From contig JACKLP010000009.1 in NCBI GenBank assembly GCA_024235875.1, positions 1-64,000 of the forward strand: DNA of 64,000 nucleotides. The letters are read 5' to 3'. Positions within the stretch are counted from its first letter, which is position 1. Each line of letters starts with the position of its first letter. The position numbers and the translations under genes are program-made. This stretch comes from Burkholderiaceae bacterium. Lineage in GTDB: Bacteria; Pseudomonadota; Gammaproteobacteria; Burkholderiales; Burkholderiaceae_E. This document shows, one piece after another, positions 16,646 through 26,070 of this stretch. The notes below the pieces were generated by a model. The model ran no database searches and was not told where the DNA came from. It saw nothing but the letters and a program-made list of their open reading frames with translations.

Positions 16646-17566
16646 TCAGCCCCGCTGGGCCGGGAACAGTCCCCCCGGTCTGAAAGCGAGCACGACGGCC
16701 ATCAACAGGTAGACGAGCATCGACGCGATAGCCGGTCCGGCCGCCTGGGCGAAGCGGGGCTCCATGGCCTGCAGCATCCAGATCGGCAGGTAGACCCGGC
16801 CCAGCGTGTCGATGACGCCAACGATCAAGGCACCGAGGAAGGCGCCGCGAATCGAGCCGATGCCACCGACGATGATCACGACCAGCGTCGTGATCAGGAT
16901 CGACTCGCCCATGCCCGATTCGACCGAAAAGATCGGTCCCGCCATCACCCCTGCCAGTCCCGCCAGTCCGGCGCCGAGACCGAATACCAGGGCATTGAGC
17001 ATGCGGATGTTCACGCCGAGCGCGGCCACCATCGGGGCGTTCTGCGCGCCCGCACGAATCAGCATGCCCACGCGCGTGCGATTGATCAGCCAGTAAAGGA
17101 ACAGTGCAACCAGCAATCCGACGACGATGATCGCGAAGCGATACGCGGCGTAGGTGAAGCCGAAGAGAGTCACCTGCCCGGACAGCCATTCGGGCGCTTC
17201 GGAGTAGAGCGGGCTCGGGCCCCAGATGATGCGCACCATCTCGTTGAAGAAGAGCACCAGGCCGAAGGTGGCGAGGACCTGGTCGAGGTGGTCACGCTCG
17301 TAGAGGCCCGACAACGCGACCCGGTCCAGCACGATGCCCAGGGCGATGGTCGCCGGTACCGCGATCAGCAGGCCGCCGATGAACGATCCGGTCGCGGTGC
17401 CCGCGACGGCCGCGACATAGGCGCCCACCATGTACAGCGAACCATGGGCGAGGTTCACGAAATTCATGATCCCGAACACCAGCGTCAGACCAGCGGCCAG
17501 CAAGAACAGCAGCACGCCGTACTGCAGTCCGTTGAGCACCTGGGTGACGAACAGGCCGAAGGTCAT
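16646..17566 (-). CDS. livH: branched-chain amino acid-type ABC transporter permease, LivH-like
   Basis: A 306-residue permease with about eight helices, starting MTFGLFVTQVLNGLQYGVLL. Typical LivH segments are FGIMNFVNLAHGSLYMVGAY near residue 50, GLYERDHLDQVLATFGLVL and GGIGSIRGAFLGALIVG near residue 215. It forms the heterodimeric channel with LivM. It is separated from the binding-protein gene by a 91-base gap holding a strong hairpin (17612-17637), a layout that usually sets binding-protein excess over permease. Confidence 0.92.
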   Translation of the reverse strand: MTFGLFVTQVLNGLQYGVLLFLLAAGLTLVFGIMNFVNLAHGSLYMVGAYVAAVAGTATGSFIGGLLIAVPATIALGIVLDRVALSGLYERDHLDQVLATFGLVLFFNEMVRIIWGPSPLYSEAPEWLSGQVTLFGFTYAAYRFAIIVVGLLVALFLYWLINRTRVGMLIRAGAQNAPMVAALGVNIRMLNALVFGLGAGLAGLAGVMAGPIFSVESGMGESILITTLVVIIVGGIGSIRGAFLGALIVGVIDTLGRVYLPIWMLQAMEPRFAQAAGPAIASMLVYLLMAVVLAFRPGGLFPAQRG

Positions 17567-17611
17567 GGGTCGGGCGTGGTCGGGACAGGGAGGGCAGGGG
17601 CGCGTCGAAGA

Positions 17612-17637
17612 CGGGGCGGGCGCGCTCGCCCGCCCCG
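17612..17637 (-). terminator. hairpin between livK and livH genes
   Basis: A perfect 10-base-pair stem (CGGGGCGGGC and GCCCGCCCCG) around the 6-base loop GCGCTC lies in the 91-base gap between the binding-protein gene and livH, about 20 bases after the livK stop in the direction of transcription. No T-run follows. It is probably a 3'-protective or attenuating hairpin, the same arrangement as the hairpin after tctC in this window. Confidence 0.6.
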
Positions 17638-17657
17638 CACGGCGAGGTCCTGCACCC

Positions 17658-18830
17658 TTACTTCATCGCGCACTTGGCCGCGTAGTTGTCGACGGCGGCC
17701 TTCATCGGCGTGGCGATGGTCTTCAGGTTCATCCGGCCCTTCGAGTCCTTGACGGCTTCGAAGATGTGGAAGTCCTGGACCGGGAACTGGTTGTTGCCGA
17801 ACTTGAAGTCGCCGCGAACCGACTTGAAGTCCGCAGCCTTGAGCGCAGCCATGAACGCCTTCTTGTCCGACACCTTGCCCTTGACCTTCCCGATCGCCGA
17901 GTCGAGCAACAACGCGGCGTCATAGCCCTGGGCGGCGTACTGCGAGGGGATTCGCTTGTACTTGGCTTCGAATTCCTTGACGAACGCCTGGTTGGTCGGG
18001 TTGGCGAAGTCGGGGCCCCAGAACGTGCCCGAGACGACGCCCAGTGCCGCGTCGCCCATGGCCGGCAGGCCGATGCCGTCGGTGGTCGAGGAGGTCAGCA
18101 GGGGGATCTTCCCGTTCATGCCGGCCTGGGTCCACTGCTTGACGAAGTTGATGCCCATGCCGCCCGGCAGGAACGCGAACACCGCGCTCGGCGCGCTGGC
18201 GGCGATCTGCGCGATCTCGGCCGAGAAGTCCTTCTGGCCCCGGCGCGGCCACAACTCGTTGGCGACGGGCTTGCCGAAGCGTCGCTTGAAGCCCGCCACG
18301 AAGTCCTTGCCCGCCTGGTAGTTCGGCGCGATCGTGACGACCGTGCCAAAGCCCTTGTCGGCCGCGTACTTCCCGACCACTTCGGCCTGCTGGTCGTTCT
18401 GCCAGGAGGTCGAGAAGAAGTAGGGCGAGCAGCCGGCGCCCGCGATCGGCGAGGGGCCGGCATTGGAGCCGATCAGAAACACCTTCTGGTCGGTGATCTT
18501 CTTGTGCACCGCCATCATGATGTGAGAGAAGGTGACGCCGGTGACCAGGTCGACCTTGTCCTTCTGGAGGAACTTGTCGACGATCTGGTTCGCCACATCG
18601 GGCTTGAGCTGGGTGTCTTCGACGAAGATCTTGACCGGTACGCCGCCGAGCTTGCCGCCATTGCGCTCCACGACCATGTTCAGGGCATCGAGCTGATCCT
18701 GGCCCAGGCGCCCCTGCGGACCGGTGAGGATGGCCATGAAGCCGATCTTGACCTCGGCCTGGGCGGCGGGTGCGGCCGCGAGCGTGGCGGCCGCGAGTGC
18801 AAACGCGGCCATTCGGGTGGTTGTGGACAT
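17658..18830 (-). CDS. livK: Liv-type periplasmic substrate-binding protein
   Basis: A 390-residue type I periplasmic binding protein for the adjacent LivHMGF system. The signal peptide is MSTTTRMAAFALAAATLAAA with likely cleavage after AQA near residue 28, followed by EVKIGFMAILTGPQG, the standard opening of the mature protein. I start at the ATG at 18830 because AAGGAGG lies eleven bases upstream; a further upstream in-frame ATG would add 13 residues without a site. The ligand is probably the compound attacked by the molybdenum hydroxylase encoded upstream, but this is inference from clustering. Confidence 0.9.
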   Translation of the reverse strand: MSTTTRMAAFALAAATLAAAPAAQAEVKIGFMAILTGPQGRLGQDQLDALNMVVERNGGKLGGVPVKIFVEDTQLKPDVANQIVDKFLQKDKVDLVTGVTFSHIMMAVHKKITDQKVFLIGSNAGPSPIAGAGCSPYFFSTSWQNDQQAEVVGKYAADKGFGTVVTIAPNYQAGKDFVAGFKRRFGKPVANELWPRRGQKDFSAEIAQIAASAPSAVFAFLPGGMGINFVKQWTQAGMNGKIPLLTSSTTDGIGLPAMGDAALGVVSGTFWGPDFANPTNQAFVKEFEAKYKRIPSQYAAQGYDAALLLDSAIGKVKGKVSDKKAFMAALKAADFKSVRGDFKFGNNQFPVQDFHIFEAVKDSKGRMNLKTIATPMKAAVDNYAAKCAMK

Positions 18831-18948
18831 GCGGGTAGCCTCCTTCGGTGTTCGTGTTGTCGGATCCATCGGTCATGCGTAGGCGCTGTGCCGGCACAAG
18901 CCCCATGTCACGCGACCCTGTCGCGAGCCTAGCACAGACGGCGCGCGA

Positions 18949-19770
18949 TCAGCCGAACACGATCGCGTGCCTGCGATCGAGGATCGCGTGGGCGACGCTG
19001 TAGGCGGTGATCATCGAAGTGCGCGGATTCTCGAGCGACGGCTTGCTCTCGGTGCGCAACTGAAGGCGTCCGGCCGCGCCTTCGGCGACGACTTCGTGCA
19101 CGTTGCCGGGTGCATCGGGATCCGCGACCAGTTCGACGCGCACGGCGTCGAGGCCAAGGCTTGCAAGCGCGACCGTCGCCGCCACATTGGCATTCCTGGG
19201 GTACAGCCGGGCCGCATCGCGCGCGCTGCCCTCGAAGAACGGGGTCGCGGCGTTCACCGCATCGAGGTCGATGCATTCCTCGGCCGGCGACCCGCGCCAT
19301 CCGGCGGGGGGCTTTCGCCCGACATAGCGAACGCTGTCCAGGCCGGCCAGTCGCCCGGCCTGCAGCAGGTCGAGCGCACCGATCGCGCCCGCGGGTACGA
19401 TCAGCTGCCGGCCCGCGCTTCGAGCCGCGGCACCCAGCGCGTCTCGAAGCGCGTCGTCGGCCAGCGCACCGGCCGAGATCGCGACGAGGTCCCGCTCCGC
19501 CGCCAGGCAGGCCAGGCCGTGGGTTCGAAGCGCCTCGTGCCCGGCGCACTCGGCCACCAGCGACACGTCGAGCGCCAGCAGCGACGAGATGTCCTCGCAC
19601 ACCGGGATCCCGATCTCGCCGATGCGCGCAGCCCCGCCCGGTCGCACCAGGATGCCCGCGACCGTGATCGAGGCATGGGCCCGCAGGCAGCGATGCAAGG
19701 CCTGGCCGATCGCACCGTACCCGATGATGCCGATCCGCATCGGACCCGATCCGGTCGTCGCGCCGGTCAT
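18949..19770 (-). CDS. aspartate dehydrogenase-like NAD(P)-dependent oxidoreductase
   Basis: A 273-residue protein of the NadX aspartate dehydrogenase family, which oxidises L-aspartate to iminoaspartate or, in reverse, aminates a 2-oxo acid. The Rossmann motif IGIIGYGAIGQAL is at about residue 13, the family segments ISAGALAD and VPAGAIGALD are near residues 97 and 121, and the catalytic-His region reads APGNVHEV. The ATG at 19770 overlaps the stop of the FAD subunit gene; an in-frame ATG at 19740 directly before the Rossmann strand is an alternative start. Because it is embedded in a catabolic cluster it may act on an amino or imino intermediate rather than in NAD synthesis. Confidence 0.82.
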   Translation of the reverse strand: MTGATTGSGPMRIGIIGYGAIGQALHRCLRAHASITVAGILVRPGGAARIGEIGIPVCEDISSLLALDVSLVAECAGHEALRTHGLACLAAERDLVAISAGALADDALRDALGAAARSAGRQLIVPAGAIGALDLLQAGRLAGLDSVRYVGRKPPAGWRGSPAEECIDLDAVNAATPFFEGSARDAARLYPRNANVAATVALASLGLDAVRVELVADPDAPGNVHEVVAEGAAGRLQLRTESKPSLENPRTSMITAYSVAHAILDRRHAIVFG

Positions 19771-20589
19771 GGCGCCATCGCGCGCGCAAGCGCGCGCCGC
19801 AGCAGGACGCCGGCCAGATGTCGACGATACGATGCGCTGGCGTGCAGGTCGTCGATGAAGTGCCCGATGTCCAGGATGTCCGGGGGTAGGCGATGCGGCC
19901 TTGCACCCGCCTCGCGCCCGAGCGCGCCGGCAATGGCCGATTCGAAGGGGGTCGCGCGAAACACGCCGAATCCGCCCCCCGTGATCGCCACCCGGGGCCC
20001 GTCGCGGGTCAGTCCGAGCGCCAGTCCGAGCAGGGCGAAACGTGACGCCGGCTGCTCGATCTTTTCGTAAGCCGCGCCCTCCAGTCGCGGGTACCGGATC
20101 GCCACGATCAGTTCGTCGCCGGCCAGCGCGGTCGAGAACAGGCCGGTGAAGAACGCGTCGGCCGCGATCTCGCGCCGGTCGGTCACGACGACAGCGCCGA
20201 AGCCCAGGGCACCGGCCGGATGACAGGCAGCCGGGTCGGCATTGGCGAGCGAACCACCGATCGTGCCCCGGTTTCGCACCTGCCGATCCGCGATTCCCAG
20301 CGCGAGGCGGGCGAGCGCCGGCAGCCGTGCCCGGACCATCGGATCGGCGGCGACGCGCGAATGGGTACACATGGCGCCGATCCACAAGCCGTCGCCATCG
20401 GCACGGATGCTGCGCATCTCGTCGATGGCGCTCAGATCGATCAGCAGCGCCGGGGCCGCGAGTCCGAGTCGCATCGTGGGCAAAAGGCTCTGGCCGCCGG
20501 CCAGCGGGCGGGCGTCCTCTTCGTCGCGCAACAAGGCGACGGCCGCCTCGATGCCGCCGGGGCGGGCGACGCGTAACGCGGGCGTCGCG

Positions 20590-20597
<8 letters not shown>
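19767..20597 (-). CDS. molybdenum hydroxylase FAD-binding medium subunit (CoxM/XdhB-like)
   Basis: A 276-residue FAD subunit of a xanthine dehydrogenase-family hydroxylase. FAD-binding motifs are LAGGQSLLP near residue 33 and GTIGGSLANADPAA near residue 110. It takes electrons from the 2Fe-2S subunit and passes them to an acceptor. It overlaps the gene for the iron-sulfur subunit by 8 bases and its own stop overlaps the next start (ATGA), so the three hydroxylase genes and their neighbours are made together. The subunit order in the operon is large, (DapA-like), small, medium. Confidence 0.9.
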
Positions 20598-21156
<559 letters not shown>

Positions 21157-21166
21157 GGCCTGCGCC

Positions 21167-22156
21167 CTATGCCGTGCGCAGCCCCGCGCGCTCGAAGGCG
21201 GCACGGGTCGTGACCTTCTCTTCGTCGGTCAGGTTTAGCAGCGGCCGGCGAACCGGGCCGCCGGCCTGGCCCAGCAGTTCCATCCAGTACTTGCTGTGCG
21301 CGTGCATCTTGCCCTTGGGGCGAGAGGACTTGAAAGCCGCTCGCGCCGGCTCCAGGCTGTCGCGAATCGCTCGCGCTTCGTCGACGCGGCCCTCGAAGGC
21401 CAGGCGGGTGTATTCATTGATGCGTTGGTCGACCGGGGTCTGCAACATGAAGGGCGGCGTCGAGCACAGGTACAGGCGCCAGCCCAGCTCGACGATGTTC
21501 TCGAACCATTCGTCCTCGGATGCGGTGCTGACCAGGATGCGATCGCCGGCGAGCTCGGTGAGGCGGACGTACATCTCGCGCGGCACGCTGTACTTGATCG
21601 CGACCACGTTCGGCAGCTCGGCGATGCGGGCGCACAGCTCGGGACTCATCAGGTAGCCGCAGTCCGGGTGATTCCACAACGCGATGCCGATGTCCAGTTG
21701 CTCGCTCAGGTATCGGTAGTACTCGTAGATGGTCTCGTCGGTGTCCGAGCCGAAGTGCAACACCGGGCTGTGCACGACGATCCAGTCGGCGCCGATGTGT
21801 TGGGAGTGGCGGGCCAGCTCGAGCACGACGTCGAGGTTGGTATCGGAGCAAGAGGTCACGATCCCGGCCTTTCCGGCCGCCTCCTCGACGGCGATCTCGA
21901 AGCTGCGCTTTCGCTCGGGCACGCTCATCGAGAAGAATTCGCCCTGCTTGCCACTGACGAACAGTCCGGCCAGACGGAGCTCGTCGATCCAATGCCGCAG
22001 GTTGGCTCGATAGGCGAGCTCGTCGATCGCCAGGTCGGCGCCGGCAAACGGCGTCATCGTGGCGGCCCAGACCCCCTTGAAGTGGGCGCGCGCGTACGCC
22101 TTGGCCTCGCTCTTGGTGTAGCGCGGCGTTGCCTGGGAATACGTGCTCTTGCTCAT
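21167..22156 (-). CDS. dihydrodipicolinate synthase (DapA)-family lyase/aldolase
   Basis: A 329-residue class I aldolase-superfamily barrel. The Schiff-base lysine is K188 in VVAIKYS, and the substrate-carboxylate loop appears as SGKQGEFFSMS near residue 68. The catalytic tyrosine of true DHDPS (YNVP) aligns with W161 in ALWNHPDCG, so lysine biosynthesis is unlikely; other family members are hydratase-aldolases, KDG-type aldolases or decarboxylating dehydratases. The ATG at 22156 follows GGAG and overlaps the stop of the large hydroxylase subunit gene. Placement between hydroxylase subunit genes suggests carbon-carbon cleavage or dehydration of a product of that pathway. Confidence 0.85.
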   Translation of the reverse strand: MSKSTYSQATPRYTKSEAKAYARAHFKGVWAATMTPFAGADLAIDELAYRANLRHWIDELRLAGLFVSGKQGEFFSMSVPERKRSFEIAVEEAAGKAGIVTSCSDTNLDVVLELARHSQHIGADWIVVHSPVLHFGSDTDETIYEYYRYLSEQLDIGIALWNHPDCGYLMSPELCARIAELPNVVAIKYSVPREMYVRLTELAGDRILVSTASEDEWFENIVELGWRLYLCSTPPFMLQTPVDQRINEYTRLAFEGRVDEARAIRDSLEPARAAFKSSRPKGKMHAHSKYWMELLGQAGGPVRRPLLNLTDEEKVTTRAAFERAGLRTA

Positions 22157-24342
22157 TCTTGCTCCATTTGCTGCGCCGCCCCCCGGGCGTCGTCGTTCAG
22201 GTGGCCACCGGCGTGCAGGGCGCGCCACAGGGTCTCCGCGGTGAGCGGAAACCTCAGCGCCGCGATCGCCGCATCGGGCTCGGGCAGAACCGATACCGCG
22301 TCGGCGGCGGCGTTCATCAGCGCTGCTGGCACGCCGATGCAGCCCGCCTCGCCTACGCCCTTCGCGCCCAGCGCATTGGCCCGGGTCGCAGCAGCGTCCG
22401 ATTCGACGCCGACGATCTGCACTGGCGGCATGTCGGCGGCGCGCGGCACCGCGTAGTCCATCAGCGAGCCCGTCAGCAGCTGCCCGTCGTCATCATAGAA
22501 GATGCGCTCCATCATCGCCTGCCCGAGGCCCTGCGCCAGGCCGCCGATCAACTGCCCGTGCGCCAGCGTGGGCGAGACGATTCGGCCGACATCGTCGGCC
22601 CAGGTGATCGACTCGATCGTCGGGGCCCCTGTTTCGGTGTCGACTCGCATTTGCGCGATCACGCAGCCGAAACCCCAGGCTTCGGCCGGGGCTTCGTAGA
22701 TGCATTCCTCCGTCAGCGGACGGGGCGCATCGGGGTCGGCCCGCAAGCGGGCAGCCAGTCGCTTTGCAGCGAGCGTGATCGCACTGCCGCCGATGGCCAC
22801 GCTGCGGCTGGCGAGCGCGCCGATCCCGGGTGGGCAGGTATCGGTATCGCCCTGAAGGACTCGAATCACGGTTTCCGGCGACACCAGGTCGCCGAGCGCC
22901 TCGATGGCGAGCGTCGAGAACGTGGTCTCATGGCCTTGCCCCTGCGCGCTCGATCCGCTTGCGACCGTGAAGCTGCCGTCGGCATGCGCGGTGATTCTCG
23001 CGCTCTCCCAGCCCTGTCCGCAGGGCTCCACGTAGCAGGCGACGCCGATGCCGACGATCTCGCCGGCCGCGCGCCGCTGCCGTTGATTCTCCCTGGCCGA
23101 CGTGTAACCGAACCGGTCGGCGGCCGTCTCGAGGCAGGCGGCATAGTCGCCCGAGTCGAGCACCTCGCCCGTCGGCGTCGTGTGCGGCATCGCGTCGGCC
23201 GAGACGAGATGGCGGCGCCGGTACGCGAGCGGGTCCTCGTGATGCCGGCGAGCGGCCTCATCCATCAGGCGCTCGAGCAGCATCGCCGCCTCGGGCCGGC
23301 CCGCGCCGCGATAGATGTTGACCGGAGCGGCGTTGCCGGCGAAGGCCGCGGCCTCGATGTCGACCCGTGCGATCCGGTAGGGACCGGGCAGAATCCGGGC
23401 AGCATTGCGCGCCGGGACGCTGGCGCTGAAGGGCAGCCAGGCCCCGAGCGGGAAGGCCATACGCGCGCGCAGCGCGCAGGGCGAACCGTCGGCGGCGAGT
23501 TCGAGTTGCCCCCGCAGTGCCGCACCGCGTCCGTGCGGTCCGGCCAGGAACTCCTCGGAACGCGACGCGATCCAGCGCACCGGCTCGCGAAGGCGCACCG
23601 CGGCGAACGCGACCAGCAGGTCTTCGAGTCCGACCGATGCCTTGGCCCCGAAGGCACCGCCGACATCGGGCGTGACCACCCTGATCTGCGCCGTCGTCAG
23701 CCCCGTGGCTGCCGCCAGGTCCTGTCGTGCGCGTGCCGGAGATTGGCTGGGCAGGTAGACGACCAGTCGCTCATCTTCCCAGCGCGCGACGATGCCACGC
23801 GGCTCCAGGGCCATCGCGATCACGCGGGGCTGGTGCAGCGCCACCTCGACGGATTCGAGGCCGGCATCGGGCGACGGTTCGCCAAAGGCCAGGTGTAGCG
23901 TGGGCTGGCTCGATGGCGACGACGGGCCGGGCTGGAGCGAGAGGCGGGGATCGGCGCACGGCGGCAGCGGGTCGTAGTCGACCTCGATCGACTCGGCCGC
24001 GCTCTGGGCAATCGCGCGCGTTTCGGCAACGACCATCGCGACCGGCTCGCCAACCGCGTGCACGATGCCGGCGCCGACCGGCGCGCGGGCGGGCAGCCGG
24101 ATGTCGGCCACCAACGGGTTGACCGCCGGCATCGGCAAGGTGGCAAGTTCGGCACCGGTGAACACGGCGCGAACGCCCGCGAGGGCGCGGGCGGCATCGG
24201 CGTCGATCGCCGTGATCCGAGCAAGGGCATGCGGGCTGCGAAGAAATGCCGCATGCAGCGTTCCGGGAGAGTCCAGGTCCTGGACGAAGCGCCCCAGGCC
24301 GCGCAACAGCCGATCGTCTTCGATGCGCGTATTCGTGCTCAT
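22153..24342 (-). CDS. molybdenum hydroxylase large catalytic subunit (CoxL/XdhA-like)
   Basis: A 729-residue molybdopterin-binding subunit. It starts at the ATG at 24342, giving the usual DDRLLRGLGRFVQDL opening. Recognisable family segments are GEPVAMVVAET, VTPDVGGAFGAK (Mo-cofactor region), YRGAGRPEAAMLLER, SSAQGQGHETTF and, near the C-terminus, GAKGVGEAGCIG, whose Glu is the catalytic base of xanthine dehydrogenase-type hydroxylases. No CO dehydrogenase active-site loop is seen. Such enzymes hydroxylate aldehydes or N-heterocycles with water as oxygen source. Start and stop both overlap neighbours by four bases. Substrate unknown. Confidence 0.9.
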   Translation of the reverse strand: MSTNTRIEDDRLLRGLGRFVQDLDSPGTLHAAFLRSPHALARITAIDADAARALAGVRAVFTGAELATLPMPAVNPLVADIRLPARAPVGAGIVHAVGEPVAMVVAETRAIAQSAAESIEVDYDPLPPCADPRLSLQPGPSSPSSQPTLHLAFGEPSPDAGLESVEVALHQPRVIAMALEPRGIVARWEDERLVVYLPSQSPARARQDLAAATGLTTAQIRVVTPDVGGAFGAKASVGLEDLLVAFAAVRLREPVRWIASRSEEFLAGPHGRGAALRGQLELAADGSPCALRARMAFPLGAWLPFSASVPARNAARILPGPYRIARVDIEAAAFAGNAAPVNIYRGAGRPEAAMLLERLMDEAARRHHEDPLAYRRRHLVSADAMPHTTPTGEVLDSGDYAACLETAADRFGYTSARENQRQRRAAGEIVGIGVACYVEPCGQGWESARITAHADGSFTVASGSSAQGQGHETTFSTLAIEALGDLVSPETVIRVLQGDTDTCPPGIGALASRSVAIGGSAITLAAKRLAARLRADPDAPRPLTEECIYEAPAEAWGFGCVIAQMRVDTETGAPTIESITWADDVGRIVSPTLAHGQLIGGLAQGLGQAMMERIFYDDDGQLLTGSLMDYAVPRAADMPPVQIVGVESDAAATRANALGAKGVGEAGCIGVPAALMNAAADAVSVLPEPDAAIAALRFPLTAETLWRALHAGGHLNDDARGAAQQMEQE

Positions 24343-25115
24343 TCGGATCGAGCCAGCCGGCACCGCAGCCAGCCCGATACGACCGCCACGAGATGCTCGG
24401 TGCATTCGAGGTGCGGCGAGTGACGAACACCCGGCAACTCGAGCAGCATCGTATCGGGCGCGAGCTCGGCGATTCGGTGGATCTGGCGCATCGTGCCGTA
24501 CTGGTCCCTGCTGCCCTGGATCGCGAACACGGGGCATCGAATCCGGGCGACCTGGGCTTCGATGGACCACGCGGGAAAGCCGCCCGAAAGCCAGACGCCG
24601 GACCAGCCCCCGAAGGTCCTCGCAGCATCCAGATGGTGGCGTCCCAGTCGCTCGCGCAGGCCACTGGTATCGAAACCCGCCGTCGTCGCCGCGATCGCCT
24701 CGATGCAGATCGGTTCGACGAACAGGTGCGGGGCCATCGCCACCACCGCGAGCGGCGGCGCCCCGGATTCGCCGGCGTGGACGAGTGCGATCGACGCACC
24801 GTCGCTGTGCCCGACCAGCACGGCCGGGCCGACGCCGACAGCCGCCAGCACGGCCGGCAGCTCGTCGCGAGCAGCCGTGTGCATGAAGTCGATGCCAGGC
24901 GGCGGCTCGAACGGCGTGGATCGACCGTAGCCGTAGCGCGAGTAGACCAGTCCCGGCAGGCCGCAAGCGCGTGCGAGCCGGTCGGGAAAATCGCGCCACA
25001 GGCTCACGCTACCGAGTCCTTCGTGCAGGAAGACCAGGGTCGGCGTCTCCTCGCTTGGCGCGCCGATGAGACGGTACTCGATCTCGTGGCCGTTGTGCAG
25101 GCGCAGACAGTTCAC
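24339..25115 (-). CDS. alpha/beta-hydrolase
   Basis: A 258-residue alpha/beta-hydrolase fold protein. The oxyanion segment is FLHEGLGS near residue 30, the nucleophile elbow is VGHSDGAS (Ser near residue 104), the acid is probably the Asp in GSRDQYGT near residue 208 and the base the His in VRHSPH near residue 236. It is the first gene of the minus-strand cluster carrying the molybdenum hydroxylase, so it may cleave an ester, amide or C-C bond in that pathway. The 145 bases upstream separate it from the divergent PPK2 gene and should hold the cluster promoter. The exact substrate cannot be told from the fold. Confidence 0.82.
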   Translation of the reverse strand: MNCLRLHNGHEIEYRLIGAPSEETPTLVFLHEGLGSVSLWRDFPDRLARACGLPGLVYSRYGYGRSTPFEPPPGIDFMHTAARDELPAVLAAVGVGPAVLVGHSDGASIALVHAGESGAPPLAVVAMAPHLFVEPICIEAIAATTAGFDTSGLRERLGRHHLDAARTFGGWSGVWLSGGFPAWSIEAQVARIRCPVFAIQGSRDQYGTMRQIHRIAELAPDTMLLELPGVRHSPHLECTEHLVAVVSGWLRCRLARSE

Positions 25116-25260
25116 GGGTGGCGTGGAACGGCGAAGCGGGACAGCATCGAATCATGCCGCGCACGAGGGGGCTGGGCAAGTCGGTGTCCGCACGTCGCGG
25201 TGTCCGGGCATTCAGGGAATAGACTCGGACTTTCAGAATTCGCCACGCCAGGGGGATGTC

Positions 25261-26064
25261 ATGAAGAGATGCTGGCTCACGCTCGGTCGCAAGGACCACA
25301 TTTCCGAGCTCGACGCGTCGGCGACGCCGGGGTGGCGGGGCGGGGCCGCGAGGGCCCGAAAGCAGACCGATGGCCTGCGCGACCAGCTCCTCGGCCTGCA
25401 GGAGCGGCTGTTCGCCGAGTCCCGCCAGAAACTGCTGGTGGTGCTGCAGGCGATGGACACGGGCGGCAAGGACGGCACGATCCGGCGAGTGTTCTCGGGG
25501 GTGAATCCGAACGGAATCCGGGTTGCGCGCTTCGGGCGTCCATCGGAACTCGAGCTTGCGCACGACTATCTCTGGCGCGCCCATGCAAGAGTGCCCGAGC
25601 GGGGCCAGATCGTGATCTTCAACCGCTCCCACTACGAGGACGTGCTCGTCGTCAGGGTCAATTCACTGGTCCCCGAGCAGACCTGGCGTCGGCGATACGC
25701 GCACATTCGTGATTTCGAGCGCATGCTCGTCGACGAGGGGACGACGATCCTGAAGTTCTACTTGCACATCGATCGTGACGAGCAGCGCGAACGGCTGCAG
25801 GCGCGGCTCGACGAACCCAGCAAGAACTGGAAGTTCGACGAGCACGACCTGGTGCAGCGTCGCAAGTGGGACGACTACATGCTCGCGTTCGAGGACGCGA
25901 TTCGCGAGACCCACACCGACGAGGCGCCGTGGTACATCATTCCGGCCAATCGCAAGTGGTTCCGAGACTGGGCCGTGATGTCGATCCTGGTCGACGCGCT
26001 CGGGCGCATGGACCCGCAGTATCCGAAACCCGACTTCGACCCGGGCTCGATCCGGGTCGAATGA
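25261..26064 (+). CDS. polyphosphate kinase 2 family protein (polyphosphate:nucleotide phosphotransferase)
   Basis: A 267-residue single-domain PPK2 protein, which moves phosphate between inorganic polyphosphate and nucleotides in the cytoplasm. The P-loop is QAMDTGGKDGTIRR near residue 63 and the Walker B segment IVIFNRSHYEDVLV near residue 118, followed by the NWKFDEHDLVQRRKWDDY lid region. Its length matches one-domain classes that phosphorylate NMPs or NDPs; which nucleotide is used is not obvious. The ATG at 25261 has AGGGGG upstream. It stands alone between two divergently arranged neighbours. Confidence 0.92.
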   Translation: MKRCWLTLGRKDHISELDASATPGWRGGAARARKQTDGLRDQLLGLQERLFAESRQKLLVVLQAMDTGGKDGTIRRVFSGVNPNGIRVARFGRPSELELAHDYLWRAHARVPERGQIVIFNRSHYEDVLVVRVNSLVPEQTWRRRYAHIRDFERMLVDEGTTILKFYLHIDRDEQRERLQARLDEPSKNWKFDEHDLVQRRKWDDYMLAFEDAIRETHTDEAPWYIIPANRKWFRDWAVMSILVDALGRMDPQYPKPDFDPGSIRVE

Positions 26065-26070
26065 CGTGAA

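Noticed and set aside
22129..23898. A 589-codon plus-strand frame opposite the molybdenum hydroxylase large subunit
   Set aside because: It is a mirror of the third-codon-position G+C bias of the real gene, and the composition is not protein-like.
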